The notes under the pieces: model-generated
Databases searched by the model: none
Seen by the model: only the letters and a program-made list of their open reading frames with translations
Told to the model about the DNA's origin: nothing
Shown here: piece after piece, positions 55,594 to 64,000 of the stretch
Position numbering within the stretch: position 1 is the first letter of the stretch
Layout of the letters: each line of letters starts with the position of its first letter
NCBI GenBank assembly: GCA_963773835.1
Contig: CAVZCQ010000004.1
Coordinates: forward strand, 124,001-188,000
DNA: 64,000 nucleotides
DNA from: JOPF136 sp963773835
GTDB taxonomy: Bacteria > Acidobacteriota > Terriglobia > Acidiferrales > UBA7541
Direction of reading: 5' to 3'
Translations under genes and position numbers: made by a program

Positions 55594-56247
55594 ATGGCTG
55601 CCCTTAAGAGCGATGACCAATCCGGCTTTTATTGGCGAAAGCTCCATTCGCTTTCCGGCATCATTCCCGTCGGCGTCTTTCTCGCCGAGCATTTCTGGTC
55701 CAACAGTTACGTCCTGGTGAGTCCCGAAAAATACGATGCCGTGGGACAGGAGCTGCAAACCCTCCCGTTCCGACCCTTCATCGAGGCTTTCGGCATCTGG
55801 ATCCCCATCCTCTTCCATGCCGGCTACGGCTTCTACATCTGGTACCAGGGCAAGTCCAACGTGCTCGAATACCCCTGGATGCACAACTGGATGTACACCC
55901 TCCAGCGCTGGTCCGGCCTGGTGGCCTTCCTGTTCATCGGCTGGCATTTCTACACCGCCCGCATCCTCACCGGAGGCCGCTCGAACTTCGTCACCGTGCA
56001 CGCGGACATGAGCCACAACTCCTACGTGCTGCTGTATCTGATCGGCGTCATCGCCGCTTCCTTCCATCTGGGCAATGGCGTCTGGAATTTCCTCTGCAAA
56101 TGGGGGCTGGCCGCTACCGTTCGGGCGCAGCGCGCCGCCGGCTGGCTCGGCGCCGCAGTGGCCCTCGGCTTCTCGCTCGCGGGCATTCTGATCGTCTATA
56201 GCGCGCGTTTCAATTTCCATCCCTTCGAGCGTTACGTGCAGAAATGA
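55594..56247 (+). CDS. sdhC: Succinate dehydrogenase cytochrome b558 subunit
   Basis: A 217-residue membrane anchor with five helices, of the single-subunit b558 type used with quinones of either high or low potential. Likely haem-ligand histidines sit in 'KLHSLSG', 'FLAEHFWSN', 'LFHAGYGFY', 'GWHFYTAR' and 'ASFHLGNG', as in di-haem b558 enzymes. It is first of three genes; its TGA overlaps sdhA by 4 bp (ATGA). A fumarate reductase direction cannot be excluded. Confidence 0.9.
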   Translation: MAALKSDDQSGFYWRKLHSLSGIIPVGVFLAEHFWSNSYVLVSPEKYDAVGQELQTLPFRPFIEAFGIWIPILFHAGYGFYIWYQGKSNVLEYPWMHNWMYTLQRWSGLVAFLFIGWHFYTARILTGGRSNFVTVHADMSHNSYVLLYLIGVIAASFHLGNGVWNFLCKWGLAATVRAQRAAGWLGAAVALGFSLAGILIVYSARFNFHPFERYVQK

Positions 56248-58025
56248 GTGAGCCGAAGATCATCGTCGTGGGCGGCGGCCTCGCCGGCCTGATGGCCGTC
56301 ATCCGCGCCGCCGAGGCCGGCGTGGATGTCGAAGTCTTCTCCATCGTCCCGGTCAAACGCTCCCATTCCGTTTGCGCCCAGGGCGGCATCAACGCCGCCA
56401 AAAACCTCAAGGGCGAAGGCGATTCCACCGACCGTCATTTCGACGACACCGTCTACGGCGGCGATTTCCTCGCCAATCAGGGCCCTGTCAAACGCATGTG
56501 CGAGGCCGCTCCCGGCATCATCGACATGCTCGACCGCATGGGGGTCATGTTCAACCGCACCGCGGAAGGGTTGCTCGATTTCCGCCGCTTCGGCGGCACG
56601 CTCTTCAATCGAACCGCATTTGCCGGCGCCACCACCGGCCAGCAGATGCTCTACGCCCTCGACGAGCAGGTCCGCTACTTCGAATCCCTGGGCAAAGTGA
56701 AGAAATATGAAGGCTGGACCTTTCTCTCCGCCGTCCTCGACGAGCAGCACATTTCCCGCGGCATCTGCGCCATGGATTTGAAGTCCATGGAAGTGCGCAC
56801 GTTTCCCGCCGACGCCGTCATTTTCTGCACCGGGGGCGTCGGCGCCGTCTTCGGACGCTCCACCAATTCCATCGTCTGCACCGGCTCCGCTCAGGCCGCT
56901 CTCTTCCAGCAGGGCGTGGACTACGCCAACGGCGAGTTCATCCAGGTCCACCCCACCGCCATCCCCGGCGAAGATAAATGCCGCCTGATGAGCGAATCCG
57001 CCCGCGGCGAGGGTGGCCGCGTCTGGGTTCCCAAGAAACCGGGCGACAAACGGCCCGGCAATCAGATTCCGGAAGCGGAGCGCTTCTACTTCCTCGAAGA
57101 GTGGTATCCCAAATACGGCAACCTCGTCCCGCGCGACATCGCCACTCGCGCCATCCACAAAGTCGTCTATTCCATGAAAATGGGACTCGAAGGCGCTCCC
57201 GCCGTCTATCTCGACGTTTCCCACATCCCGCGCGAGACCCTGGACCGCAAACTCGAAGGCATCCTCGAAATTTACGAGAAATTCCTGGGCGTGGATCCCC
57301 GCGAGCACCCCATGCGCGTCTTTCCGGCCATGCACTACACCATGGGCGGTCTCTGGATCGACAATAACCAGGCCACCAATGTTCCCGGCATTTTTGCCGC
57401 GGGCGAATGCGAATACCAGTATCACGGCGCCAACCGTCTGGGCGCCAACTCCCTGGTCTCCTGCATTTTCGGCGGCATGGTCGCCGCGCCCGCAGCCATT
57501 CGCTACGCCCGCGGCCTCGAGAAAGGCTGCGAGAGCACTCCCACCAGTGTTTTCTTCAACGAGCAACGCCGCCAGGAACAGTTGAACGACGGCATGCTCC
57601 ACGCTGAGGGCACCGAAAATCCCGTCACCATCTGGAAAGAGATGGGCGACTGGATGACCGAGCACGTCACCGTCGTCCGCAACAACCCCGATCTCGAACG
57701 CACCGACGCCAAGCTCCAGGAGCTCGCGGAACGCTTCAAGAAGATCAATCTCTCCGATCGCACCGCCTGGGCCAACCAGACCCTCAGTTTTTGCCGCGAG
57801 CTTCAGAACATGCTCGTGCTCGCACGCGTCATCACACGCGGCGCCCTGGCCCGCAACGAATCCCGCGGCGCTCATTTCAAGCCCGATTTTCCGGAACGCA
57901 ATGACGCGGAGTGGCTTAAGACCACCCGCGCCCGCTATGATTGTGGCAACATTCGTTTCACCTACGAGCCCGTGGACACTTCCATGATTCCCCCGCGGGC
58001 CCGCCGGTACGACGCGCAGGCCTAA
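56244..58025 (+). CDS. sdhA: Succinate dehydrogenase/fumarate reductase flavoprotein subunit
   Basis: A 593-residue FAD enzyme. The dinucleotide-binding GGGLAGLMAVIRAAEAG starts at residue 10. The FAD-linking His is expected in 'RSHSVCAQGGINAA'. The substrate site holds 'YTMGGLW' and HGANRLGANSL with the active Arg region. It oxidises succinate to fumarate and passes electrons through SdhB to the membrane. Overlaps sdhC by 4 bp. Confidence 0.96.
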   Translation: MSEPKIIVVGGGLAGLMAVIRAAEAGVDVEVFSIVPVKRSHSVCAQGGINAAKNLKGEGDSTDRHFDDTVYGGDFLANQGPVKRMCEAAPGIIDMLDRMGVMFNRTAEGLLDFRRFGGTLFNRTAFAGATTGQQMLYALDEQVRYFESLGKVKKYEGWTFLSAVLDEQHISRGICAMDLKSMEVRTFPADAVIFCTGGVGAVFGRSTNSIVCTGSAQAALFQQGVDYANGEFIQVHPTAIPGEDKCRLMSESARGEGGRVWVPKKPGDKRPGNQIPEAERFYFLEEWYPKYGNLVPRDIATRAIHKVVYSMKMGLEGAPAVYLDVSHIPRETLDRKLEGILEIYEKFLGVDPREHPMRVFPAMHYTMGGLWIDNNQATNVPGIFAAGECEYQYHGANRLGANSLVSCIFGGMVAAPAAIRYARGLEKGCESTPTSVFFNEQRRQEQLNDGMLHAEGTENPVTIWKEMGDWMTEHVTVVRNNPDLERTDAKLQELAERFKKINLSDRTAWANQTLSFCRELQNMLVLARVITRGALARNESRGAHFKPDFPERNDAEWLKTTRARYDCGNIRFTYEPVDTSMIPPRARRYDAQA

Positions 58026-58070
58026 AACGCGAGCGCGGCGGCCCGTTTCGCCGCGCGGGATACGAGAGAC

Positions 58071-58847
58071 ATGGACACGACGGCAACCGGCTCGGAGAAG
58101 GGTGGGCGCAAGGTCATCGTCCGCGTCAAGCGCCGCCCCGACGTTCGCGAGGAGCCCCGTTGGGAGGAGTTCGAGCTCGACTGGCGCCCGCACATGAACG
58201 TCATCATCTGCCTCCGCGACATCGCCGAGCGTCCCGTCACCCGCGACGGCCGCGCCACCACTCCCATCTCCTACGATGCCAACTGCCTCGAAGAGGTGTG
58301 CGGCGCCTGCGCCATGGTCATCAACGGAGTGGCCCGCCAGGCATGCTCCACCCTCGTCGATTCGCTCCAGCCGCCCATCCGCATCGAGCCTCTCACCAAA
58401 TTTCCCGTCGTTCGTGACCTCATCGTGGACCGCAGCATCATGTTCGAAAACCTCAAGCGCATGAAGTGCTGGATCCCCCTCGATGGAACCTACGACCTGG
58501 GCCCCGGTCCCCGGATCGCTCCCGACGTTCAGGAGAAGTACTATCCGCTTTCCCGTTGCATCACCTGCGGCAACTGCCTCGAAGTGTGTCCGCAGGTCAA
58601 CGCAAATTCCGATTTTGTCGGCGCCGCAATTCTCAGTCAGGTCCGCCTGTTCAATGCCCATCCCACCGGCGCCATGCACATGAAAGACCGGCTGGCCGCC
58701 GTGATGGGCCCCGGCGGCGTGGCCGATTGCGCCAACGCCCAGAACTGCGTCGAAGTCTGCCCCAAGAAGATTCCACTGACCGAATCCATCGCCGAGGTCA
58801 ACCGCCACGCCATTCGCCAGGCCATCCTCGGCTGGCTGGTGGGGTAG
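58071..58847 (+). CDS. sdhB: Succinate dehydrogenase/fumarate reductase iron-sulfur subunit
   Basis: A 258-residue three-cluster protein. The 2Fe-2S site is in DANCLEEVCGACAMV plus a later Cys in RQACSTL. The 4Fe-4S and 3Fe-4S sites are in 'CITCGNCLEVCPQ' and 'NAQNCVEVCPKKIP'. It links the flavin to haem and quinone. It starts 45 nt after sdhA, and a hairpin repeat follows its TAG stop. Confidence 0.96.
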   Translation: MDTTATGSEKGGRKVIVRVKRRPDVREEPRWEEFELDWRPHMNVIICLRDIAERPVTRDGRATTPISYDANCLEEVCGACAMVINGVARQACSTLVDSLQPPIRIEPLTKFPVVRDLIVDRSIMFENLKRMKCWIPLDGTYDLGPGPRIAPDVQEKYYPLSRCITCGNCLEVCPQVNANSDFVGAAILSQVRLFNAHPTGAMHMKDRLAAVMGPGGVADCANAQNCVEVCPKKIPLTESIAEVNRHAIRQAILGWLVG

Positions 58848-58872
58848 GTAGCACAGACAATTTTGTCTGTGC
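58845..58872. repeat. Palindrome after sdhB (GCACAGACAA type)
   Basis: GCACAGACAA (58851-58860) and TTGTCTGTGC (58863-58872) form a perfect 10-bp stem with a TT centre. A TAG at 58849 immediately before it resembles the repeat after uppP; here the sdhB stop TAG (58845-58847) lies 1 nt upstream of it. Confidence 0.65.
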
Positions 58873-58898
58873 GCCGTCGTTGGATTTGGAGGTGCCCA

Positions 58899-60152
58899 TT
58901 GTGTACACGCTTCCAACCCCACAGCGTAGCCTTCTGCGCACTGGTCTTCTTCGCGTCGTGCCTCGCCGGGGAATCCTCTCCTTCCCAAAGCCCCACGCCC
59001 GATCTCCCCTCTCACGCCCGGGCCATTCTCGCCCGCGCCATCGTGGTCGATACCCACGACGACACGCCGCAGCGCATGCTCTGGGAGAATTTTGATCTCG
59101 CCCACCGCGATCCCTCCGGCAACATCGACATCCCTCGCATGCGCGCCGGCGGCCTCAATGCTATTTTCATGTCCATCTGGACCCCGGGCACCATCCCTGC
59201 ATCGGAGGCCAGCAAACGCGCCTTCCGTCAGATTGAACTGGTCCGCGAACAGGTAGCCAAGCACCCCGCCGACCTCATGCTCGCCACCACCGTCGCCGAA
59301 GTTCGCAGCGCGCGCAAACAGGGCAAGATCGCCGTCCTCATGGGCATGGAAGGCGGCCACATGATTAACGACGATCTGGGCCTCCTCCGCCGCTACGCCG
59401 CTCTCGGTGTCCGCTATCTCACCCTCACGCACAGCGTCAACGACGACTGGGCCGATTCTTCCACCGACAAGCCCGTTCACGACGGCCTCACGCCGTTCGG
59501 CCGCACCGTCGTCGAAGAGCTGAATCGTCTCGGCGTCATGGTGGACATTTCCCACGTCTCGGACAAGACCTTCTACGACGCGCTCCAGGTCTCTCGCGCT
59601 CCGGTCATCGCTTCCCACTCCTCCTGCCGCGCCCTCTGCAATGCCCCGCGCAACATGTCCGACGACATGCTCCGCGCCCTCGCCAAAAACGGCGGCGTCA
59701 TCCAAATCAATTTTCACATCGGCTTTCTCAGTCAGGAATACGCGGAAGCTTCGAAACATCTCCCACCCGGCGCAAAAGCCGCAGCTGCTGCAATGGAAAA
59801 GCAATGTGGAGAAGACGAGGCCTGCAAAGTGCTCGGCTACCAGCGCCTCAGCGACGAGGCCACTGCCCGCGGCCAACTCCCCTCCGTCAACTGGCAGCGC
59901 ATCGTGGACCACATCGACCACGCCGTGAAGGTTGCCGGCGTGGACCACGTCGGCCTCGGCTCCGATTTCGACGGCGCCATCATGCCCCGCGGCATGGAAG
60001 ACGTCTCCCACTACTCGCTAATTACCGAAGAGCTCATTCGCCGTGGCTACTCCGATCAGGACATCGAGAAAATCCTCGGCGGCAACCTCCTCCGCGTCAT
60101 GGCCGAAGTCGAGCGCGTCAGTTCGGAGATGCGCCGTTCCCCCTCCCGCTGA
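58899..60152 (+). CDS. Exported membrane dipeptidase (M19, renal dipeptidase-like)
   Basis: A 417-residue zinc dipeptidase. The metal-binding order is clear: DTHDDTP (first), 'GMEGGHMI', 'LTLTHSVNDDW', 'DISHVSD' and 'ASHSSCRAL', then GSDFDGA. It likely cleaves dipeptides, including D-amino acid types, outside the cytoplasm; the N-terminus 'FCALVFFASC' suggests a signal/lipoprotein. TTG 58899 with GGAGG upstream is chosen; an earlier frame overlaps the hairpin. It is 51 nt after sdhB but probably a separate unit. Confidence 0.87.
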   Translation: MCTRFQPHSVAFCALVFFASCLAGESSPSQSPTPDLPSHARAILARAIVVDTHDDTPQRMLWENFDLAHRDPSGNIDIPRMRAGGLNAIFMSIWTPGTIPASEASKRAFRQIELVREQVAKHPADLMLATTVAEVRSARKQGKIAVLMGMEGGHMINDDLGLLRRYAALGVRYLTLTHSVNDDWADSSTDKPVHDGLTPFGRTVVEELNRLGVMVDISHVSDKTFYDALQVSRAPVIASHSSCRALCNAPRNMSDDMLRALAKNGGVIQINFHIGFLSQEYAEASKHLPPGAKAAAAAMEKQCGEDEACKVLGYQRLSDEATARGQLPSVNWQRIVDHIDHAVKVAGVDHVGLGSDFDGAIMPRGMEDVSHYSLITEELIRRGYSDQDIEKILGGNLLRVMAEVERVSSEMRRSPSR

Positions 60153-60212
60153 TGCCCGCCCTATTCCGCGCAAATCCTTCTTTCTCTCGTCCCAACGCCG
60201 CCGGATACGTTG

Positions 60213-60218
60213 TAGAAT
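60213..60218 (+). promoter_or_regulatory. TAGAAT box before the exported cyclophilin
   Basis: TAGAAT at 60213-60218 is the best -10 candidate, 32 nt before the ATG at 60251, with GGAGGCGAC as ribosome binding site. No convincing -35 is seen. Confidence 0.35.
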
Positions 60219-60250
60219 CTTTCCGCGTGCAAATTCACGGAGGCGACAGA

Positions 60251-60991
60251 ATGACTCGCGCAACGTTGGGAATACTCGTGGCCGCTCTCGCGTCCGCCGG
60301 CCTCGCGGCGCAGGCCGGCCAGGCGCAGGCCCCGGCAAAGGCCGCCCCAAGGGGGACGGACCCGGCGCTGCTCCATCCCGCGCAGTTGATTGCCAGGTCC
60401 CCGGACGTATTCCGCGTGAAGTTCACCACCACAAAGGGCGATTTCGTGGTCGAAGTCACGCGCGACTGGGCGCCGCGCGGTGCGGACCGGCTTTACAATC
60501 TGGTGAAGCACCACTATTACGACCAAGCCAGTTTTTTTCGCGTCCTCAACTCTCCCCGGCCATTCGTCGTCCAGTTCGGCATCAGCGCCGACCCCAAGGT
60601 CAATGCCGTGTGGGACAGCGCCAGCATCAAGGATGATCCGGTGACGCAGCAGAACGTGCGCGGCACTGTTACCTTTGCCATGGGCGGCCCCAATACCCGC
60701 ACGACTCAGCTGTTCATCAATCTCGGTGACAATCGCCGCCTGGACCCCATGGGCTTTCCCCCTATCGGCAAGGTGGTTCAAGGCATGGAAGTCGTGGACC
60801 AGCTTTACGGCGGATACGGCGAGATGGCGGAGCAGGGCGGTTCCGGCCCCTCCGCCGCCAAACTGGGAGCCGAAGGCAAGTCGTACCTGGACAAACATTT
60901 TCCCAAGCTCGACAGCATCATCACGGCAGTCGTCGAAGCTCCTTCGCCCGCTGGTCCGGCCAAGGCTCCGGCGAAAAAATCCACTCCGTGA
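60251..60991 (+). CDS. Exported cyclophilin-type peptidyl-prolyl isomerase
   Basis: A 246-residue protein with a signal peptide (residues 1-27, ending AGQAQA) and a cyclophilin domain: 'SFFRVLNSPRPFVVQFGI', 'RGTVTFAMGG', 'TRTTQLFINLGDN' and 'FPPIGKV'. It catalyses proline cis-trans isomerisation in the periplasm. Some canonical active-site residues are altered relative to cyclophilin A, so activity is likely but not certain. A cytosolic cyclophilin gene follows after 54 nt. Confidence 0.85.
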   Translation: MTRATLGILVAALASAGLAAQAGQAQAPAKAAPRGTDPALLHPAQLIARSPDVFRVKFTTTKGDFVVEVTRDWAPRGADRLYNLVKHHYYDQASFFRVLNSPRPFVVQFGISADPKVNAVWDSASIKDDPVTQQNVRGTVTFAMGGPNTRTTQLFINLGDNRRLDPMGFPPIGKVVQGMEVVDQLYGGYGEMAEQGGSGPSAAKLGAEGKSYLDKHFPKLDSIITAVVEAPSPAGPAKAPAKKSTP

Positions 60992-61045
60992 ACCCGGCAA
61001 GCGGCATGCGAGCACGCATGCCTGGAATGAACTCTGGAGGATAAG

Positions 61046-61618
<573 letters not shown>

Positions 61619-61729
61619 CGCGGCGTTTCGGCTAAGATTTCTGTAACGGTTTAGGAATGGCGCCTGGCGTCCTGAGGCGTTCAGCCGGCTCCCAGGTGTA
61701 GTTTTCGCGTCCGAAGGAGAGAACGGACG

Positions 61730-63340
61730 GTGGCCGATCTCGGCGGCGATGCACGCACCACTTCTCTGGCTGATGTCGCGCGCGGCGAGCCGTTCGCCCT
61801 CGATTGGGAAGGCGTTCGCGAGTGGCTCGCTGGCGAGCAAGGCCTGGTGCTCGCTCTCGCCGGTCTGGCCTGCCTGATCCATTTTCTCTGCAACTGGCGC
61901 TACGGCTATTTTCGCGACGAGCTCTATTTCGCCGCCTGCGGCGAGCATCTTACCTGGGGTTATGTGGACCAGCCTCCCCTGATCGCCCTCGTCGCCCGGG
62001 TTTCGCGCGCCCTGCTGGGCAATTCGCTCCCGGCCCTGCGTTTTTTCCCCGCGCTCGCCTCCGGCGCCACCGTATGGCTCGGCGGCGCCATCGCCCGGGA
62101 GCTCGGCGGACGACGCTTCGCCCAAGGTCTCGCCGCGCTCGCCACCCTCGCCGCACCCATCTATCTCACCTTCGGCAATCTGCTCACCATGAACGTTTTC
62201 GAGCCGCTGTTCTGGGGGCTCTGCGCTCTCGTCGCGATCCGCGCCGTCCGCCTGGCGAGGCCCCGCCTGTGGCTCGCCTTCGGCATTCTCGCCGGCATCG
62301 GCATCGAGAATAAGCACTCCATGCTCTTCTTCGGCTCCGGCATTTTCCTTGGCCTGCTCCTCACGGAAGCGCGCTCCGAGCTGCGCTCCCGCTGGATCTG
62401 GCTCGGCGGCTGCCTGTCCTTTCTCCTCTTCCTCCCCAACATTATCTGGCAGGCGGCGCACGGCTGGCCCACGCTCGAATTCCTCAGCTATCGCCAGGCC
62501 GCGGAGAATGTGCCCATCTCTGCCTTCACCTTTATCGCGCAGCAGGGCCTGCTCACCGGCCCCTTCGCCGCTCCCCTCGCCGCCGCCGGAGTGCTCTTTC
62601 TGTATTTCGGTCGCGCCGTCCGGCCGTATCGTTTTCTCGCCTATGGCTACCTCACCGTGCTCACGGAATTGATCGTGCTCGGCGGGAAAATCTATTACCT
62701 GGCGCCTTACGACGTGATTCTCTTCGCCGCCGGCGCCGTCTGGTTCGAGCGGGTTTCCGTCCGCAGCAGCCGCAAGTGGTGGAAGCCCGCCTTCGTGGTC
62801 TCGATTGCCGCCGGCGGACTGCTGGCTGCGCCGCTCGCTCTCCCGATTCTTCCTCTGGAGGCCGCGGCCCGCTATGCGCGCTTCTGGGGCGTCGCGCATG
62901 TTCGCGTCGAGTACCAACTCGCCAGCGACTTGCCCCAGTTGTTCGCGGACATGTTCGGCTGGGAGGAGCAGGTGGACACGGTCGCCGCGGTAATGAGCCG
63001 CCTCGATCCTCAAGACCAGCAGCGCGCCGTCATTTTTGCCGGTGCCTATGGTCAGGCGGCAGCCCTCGATTATTTGGGTCCGCGCTATGGGCTGCCGAAA
63101 GCCATCTGCGCCGAAAACGCCTACTACCTCTGGGGCCCTGGCGACGCCTCCAACGAGCTGGTCATCGCCTATGGCGTCAACCGGCTCAAGCTCGGCCGCG
63201 TTTTCGCCGACGTCCGCGAGGTGGACGTCATCCGCAGCGAACACGCCATGCCCGACCAGCGCGTCCTGCCCGTTTACCTCTGCCGCAAGCCGCGCATGTC
63301 TTTCCGCGAGGCCTGGCCCATCCTGCACTCCTTCGGGTAG
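61730..63340 (+). CDS. GT39-family membrane glycosyltransferase (ArnT-like)
   Basis: A 536-residue polytopic protein. 'YGYFRDELYFAACGEHLTWGYVDQPPL' near residue 58 carries the acidic pair of the first extracytoplasmic loop that GT39 (PMT/ArnT) enzymes use with lipid-linked sugars. About ten hydrophobic helices follow, and a C-terminal soluble part from about 400. It probably transfers a sugar from a polyprenyl phosphate to a lipid or protein. GTG start; the 112-nt gap upstream has no gene. Confidence 0.83.
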   Translation: MADLGGDARTTSLADVARGEPFALDWEGVREWLAGEQGLVLALAGLACLIHFLCNWRYGYFRDELYFAACGEHLTWGYVDQPPLIALVARVSRALLGNSLPALRFFPALASGATVWLGGAIARELGGRRFAQGLAALATLAAPIYLTFGNLLTMNVFEPLFWGLCALVAIRAVRLARPRLWLAFGILAGIGIENKHSMLFFGSGIFLGLLLTEARSELRSRWIWLGGCLSFLLFLPNIIWQAAHGWPTLEFLSYRQAAENVPISAFTFIAQQGLLTGPFAAPLAAAGVLFLYFGRAVRPYRFLAYGYLTVLTELIVLGGKIYYLAPYDVILFAAGAVWFERVSVRSSRKWWKPAFVVSIAAGGLLAAPLALPILPLEAAARYARFWGVAHVRVEYQLASDLPQLFADMFGWEEQVDTVAAVMSRLDPQDQQRAVIFAGAYGQAAALDYLGPRYGLPKAICAENAYYLWGPGDASNELVIAYGVNRLKLGRVFADVREVDVIRSEHAMPDQRVLPVYLCRKPRMSFREAWPILHSFG

Positions 63341-63495
63341 CGCGCCGTTTGCGTCCCGGCTTCGGTGTCGGGGCGCCGGCCCGCCCTGACGCAGGAAGGG
63401 CGTCTCGCCGGCCCGAGCGGAGCGAGGTCTGGGACTTGGTGGTCGCTTCGGGGGGCGACTTCTGAAGCCATCGTCTCGAGTATCTCACCCATCCC
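63341..63495. other. Intergenic region with inverted repeat before the malate dehydrogenase 3' end
   Basis: Between convergent genes, GCCGGC-type arms (about 63378-63383 and 63403-63408) enclose CCGCCCT/AGGGCG, forming a GC-rich stem. On the minus strand GTCGC-CCCCCGAA-GCGAC lies 40 nt after the malate dehydrogenase stop and may be its terminator. Confidence 0.4.
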
Positions 63496-64000
63496 CTACA
63501 GGTTCAGCACGCCCACCAATTCCTTCACCGCCGCCGCCGACTTTTGCAGCGCTGCGTTTTCCTCATCCGTCAGCTTGATCTTGATAATCTCCTCGATCCC
63601 GCGCGCCCCCAGTTTGCAGGGCACGCCCACAAACAGCCCGTTGATGCCGTACTCGCCCTCCAGATACGCCGCGCAGGGCAGGATTTTCTTTTTGTCCTTC
63701 AGAATCGCCTCCACCATCTGCTTCACCGCAGCCGAAGGCGCGTAGTACGCGGACCCGGTTTTCAGCAGGTTCACGATCTCCGCTCCGCCTTTCCGCGTCC
63801 TCTCCACAATCGCGTCAATTTTGTCTTTCGGCAGCAGGTCCGGCAGCGGGATTCCCGCCACCGTGGAATAGCGCGGCAGCGGCACCATGTCGTCTCCGTG
63901 CCCGCCGAGCACGAAGGAATGCACGTTTTCTACCGACACGTTCAGCTCCGCCGCCACGAAGCTCGACATCCGCGCCGAATCCAGCACCCCGGCCATCCCG
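63496..64000 (-). CDS. mdh: Malate dehydrogenase, C-terminal part (cut by window edge)
   Basis: The last 168 residues of an LDH-like malate dehydrogenase, which interconverts malate and oxaloacetate with NAD(H). Catalytic His lies in 'LGGHGDDMVPLPRYS', and the family end 'LTDEENAALQKSAAAVKEL' is clear. The frame is open through the right edge, so the Rossmann domain and start are outside. The sdhCAB operon of the same cycle is 5 kb away. Confidence 0.93.
   Translation of the reverse strand, partial: GMAGVLDSARMSSFVAAELNVSVENVHSFVLGGHGDDMVPLPRYSTVAGIPLPDLLPKDKIDAIVERTRKGGAEIVNLLKTGSAYYAPSAAVKQMVEAILKDKKKILPCAAYLEGEYGINGLFVGVPCKLGARGIEEIIKIKLTDEENAALQKSAAAVKELVGVLNL

Noticed and set aside
56232..60011. 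Very long open frame on the minus strand opposite sdhA, sdhB and the dipeptidase
   Set aside because: It is an antisense shadow: the sense strand encodes three clear enzymes with intact motifs. Long antisense frames are expected in GC-rich DNA with strong third-position bias, and its translation is Ala/Gly/Glu/Asp-rich without any domain.

Overview
The window is a 64-kb piece of a GC-rich bacterial chromosome, densely coding on both strands, with two tRNA genes and no prophage, integron, CRISPR array or intact insertion sequence. The gene families fit best with the phylum Acidobacteriota (Terriglobia-like). These include a Ser/Thr kinase with an N-terminal cyclase-like domain, ToxR/CadC-style membrane regulators, a small Cys-ribbon/HTH protein, a secretin ending in a cohesin domain, lipoprotein beta-propellers, and a b558-type succinate dehydrogenase. 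This placement is inferred from gene content; no rRNA or marker phylogeny is available here.

Layout. 1-2.5 kb: end of an aromatic amino-acid catabolic cluster (tryptophan 2,3-dioxygenase cut by the left edge, a DRE-TIM acyltransferase, a fumarylacetoacetase-family enzyme). 2.9-9.1 kb: two secreted beta-propellers, a haloacid-dehalogenase-like enzyme, a haem-binding HAMP sensor and a cyclase-like/kinase fusion. 9.3-14.1 kb: initiator tRNA, VOC/AraC pair, then a secretin-pseudopilin-pseudopilin operon whose secretin carries one frameshift. 14.2-22.9 kb: housekeeping genes (smpB, pepA, SDR, Nudix, BtuF-like, NifU-like, MocA/XdhC pair, orphan nuoB, ygfZ, glyoxalase-II-like). 23-30.4 kb: envelope and regulatory proteins, many of them hypothetical. 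30.5-36 kb: a tightly overlapping vitamin B6 operon (pdxR, thioesterase, pdxS, DJ-1/PfpI, pdxT, LMW phosphatase/ArsC-like) followed by a DtxR-type regulator. 36-42 kb: AmrS-type radical SAM enzyme, DCC protein, M48 protease and PilZ-like membrane protein, tRNA-Phe. 42-51.7 kb: cupin, ftsK, uppP, GNAT/RNase J pair, and a polyamine-type pair (deoxyhypusine synthase-like plus pyruvoyl arginine decarboxylase). 51.8-55.3 kb: a YtrA-type GntR/ABC exporter operon with a clear promoter and operator. 55.4-64 kb: sdhCAB, a renal-dipeptidase-like enzyme, two cyclophilins, a GT39 membrane glycosyltransferase and malate dehydrogenase cut by the right edge.

Regulatory texture. The two tRNA promoters give a local consensus of TTGACN-17-(T/G)AnAAT. 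With that yardstick, several protein genes (smpB, the NifU-like gene, the glyoxalase-II-like gene, uppP) have a -10 box 6-9 nt before the start codon and no Shine-Dalgarno, which suggests leaderless mRNAs. Many operon junctions are 4-bp ATGA overlaps. A set of short perfect palindromes sits immediately after genes, often with the gene's own TAG stop at the edge of the repeat.

Most promising for follow-up: the B6 operon with built-in DJ-1, thioesterase and phosphatase genes; the secretin-cohesin operon; the deoxyhypusine synthase-like/arginine decarboxylase pair; the degenerate cyclase-kinase next to a haem-binding sensor; and the stop-codon-anchored palindromes. No wholly new defence or mobile system could be recognised.
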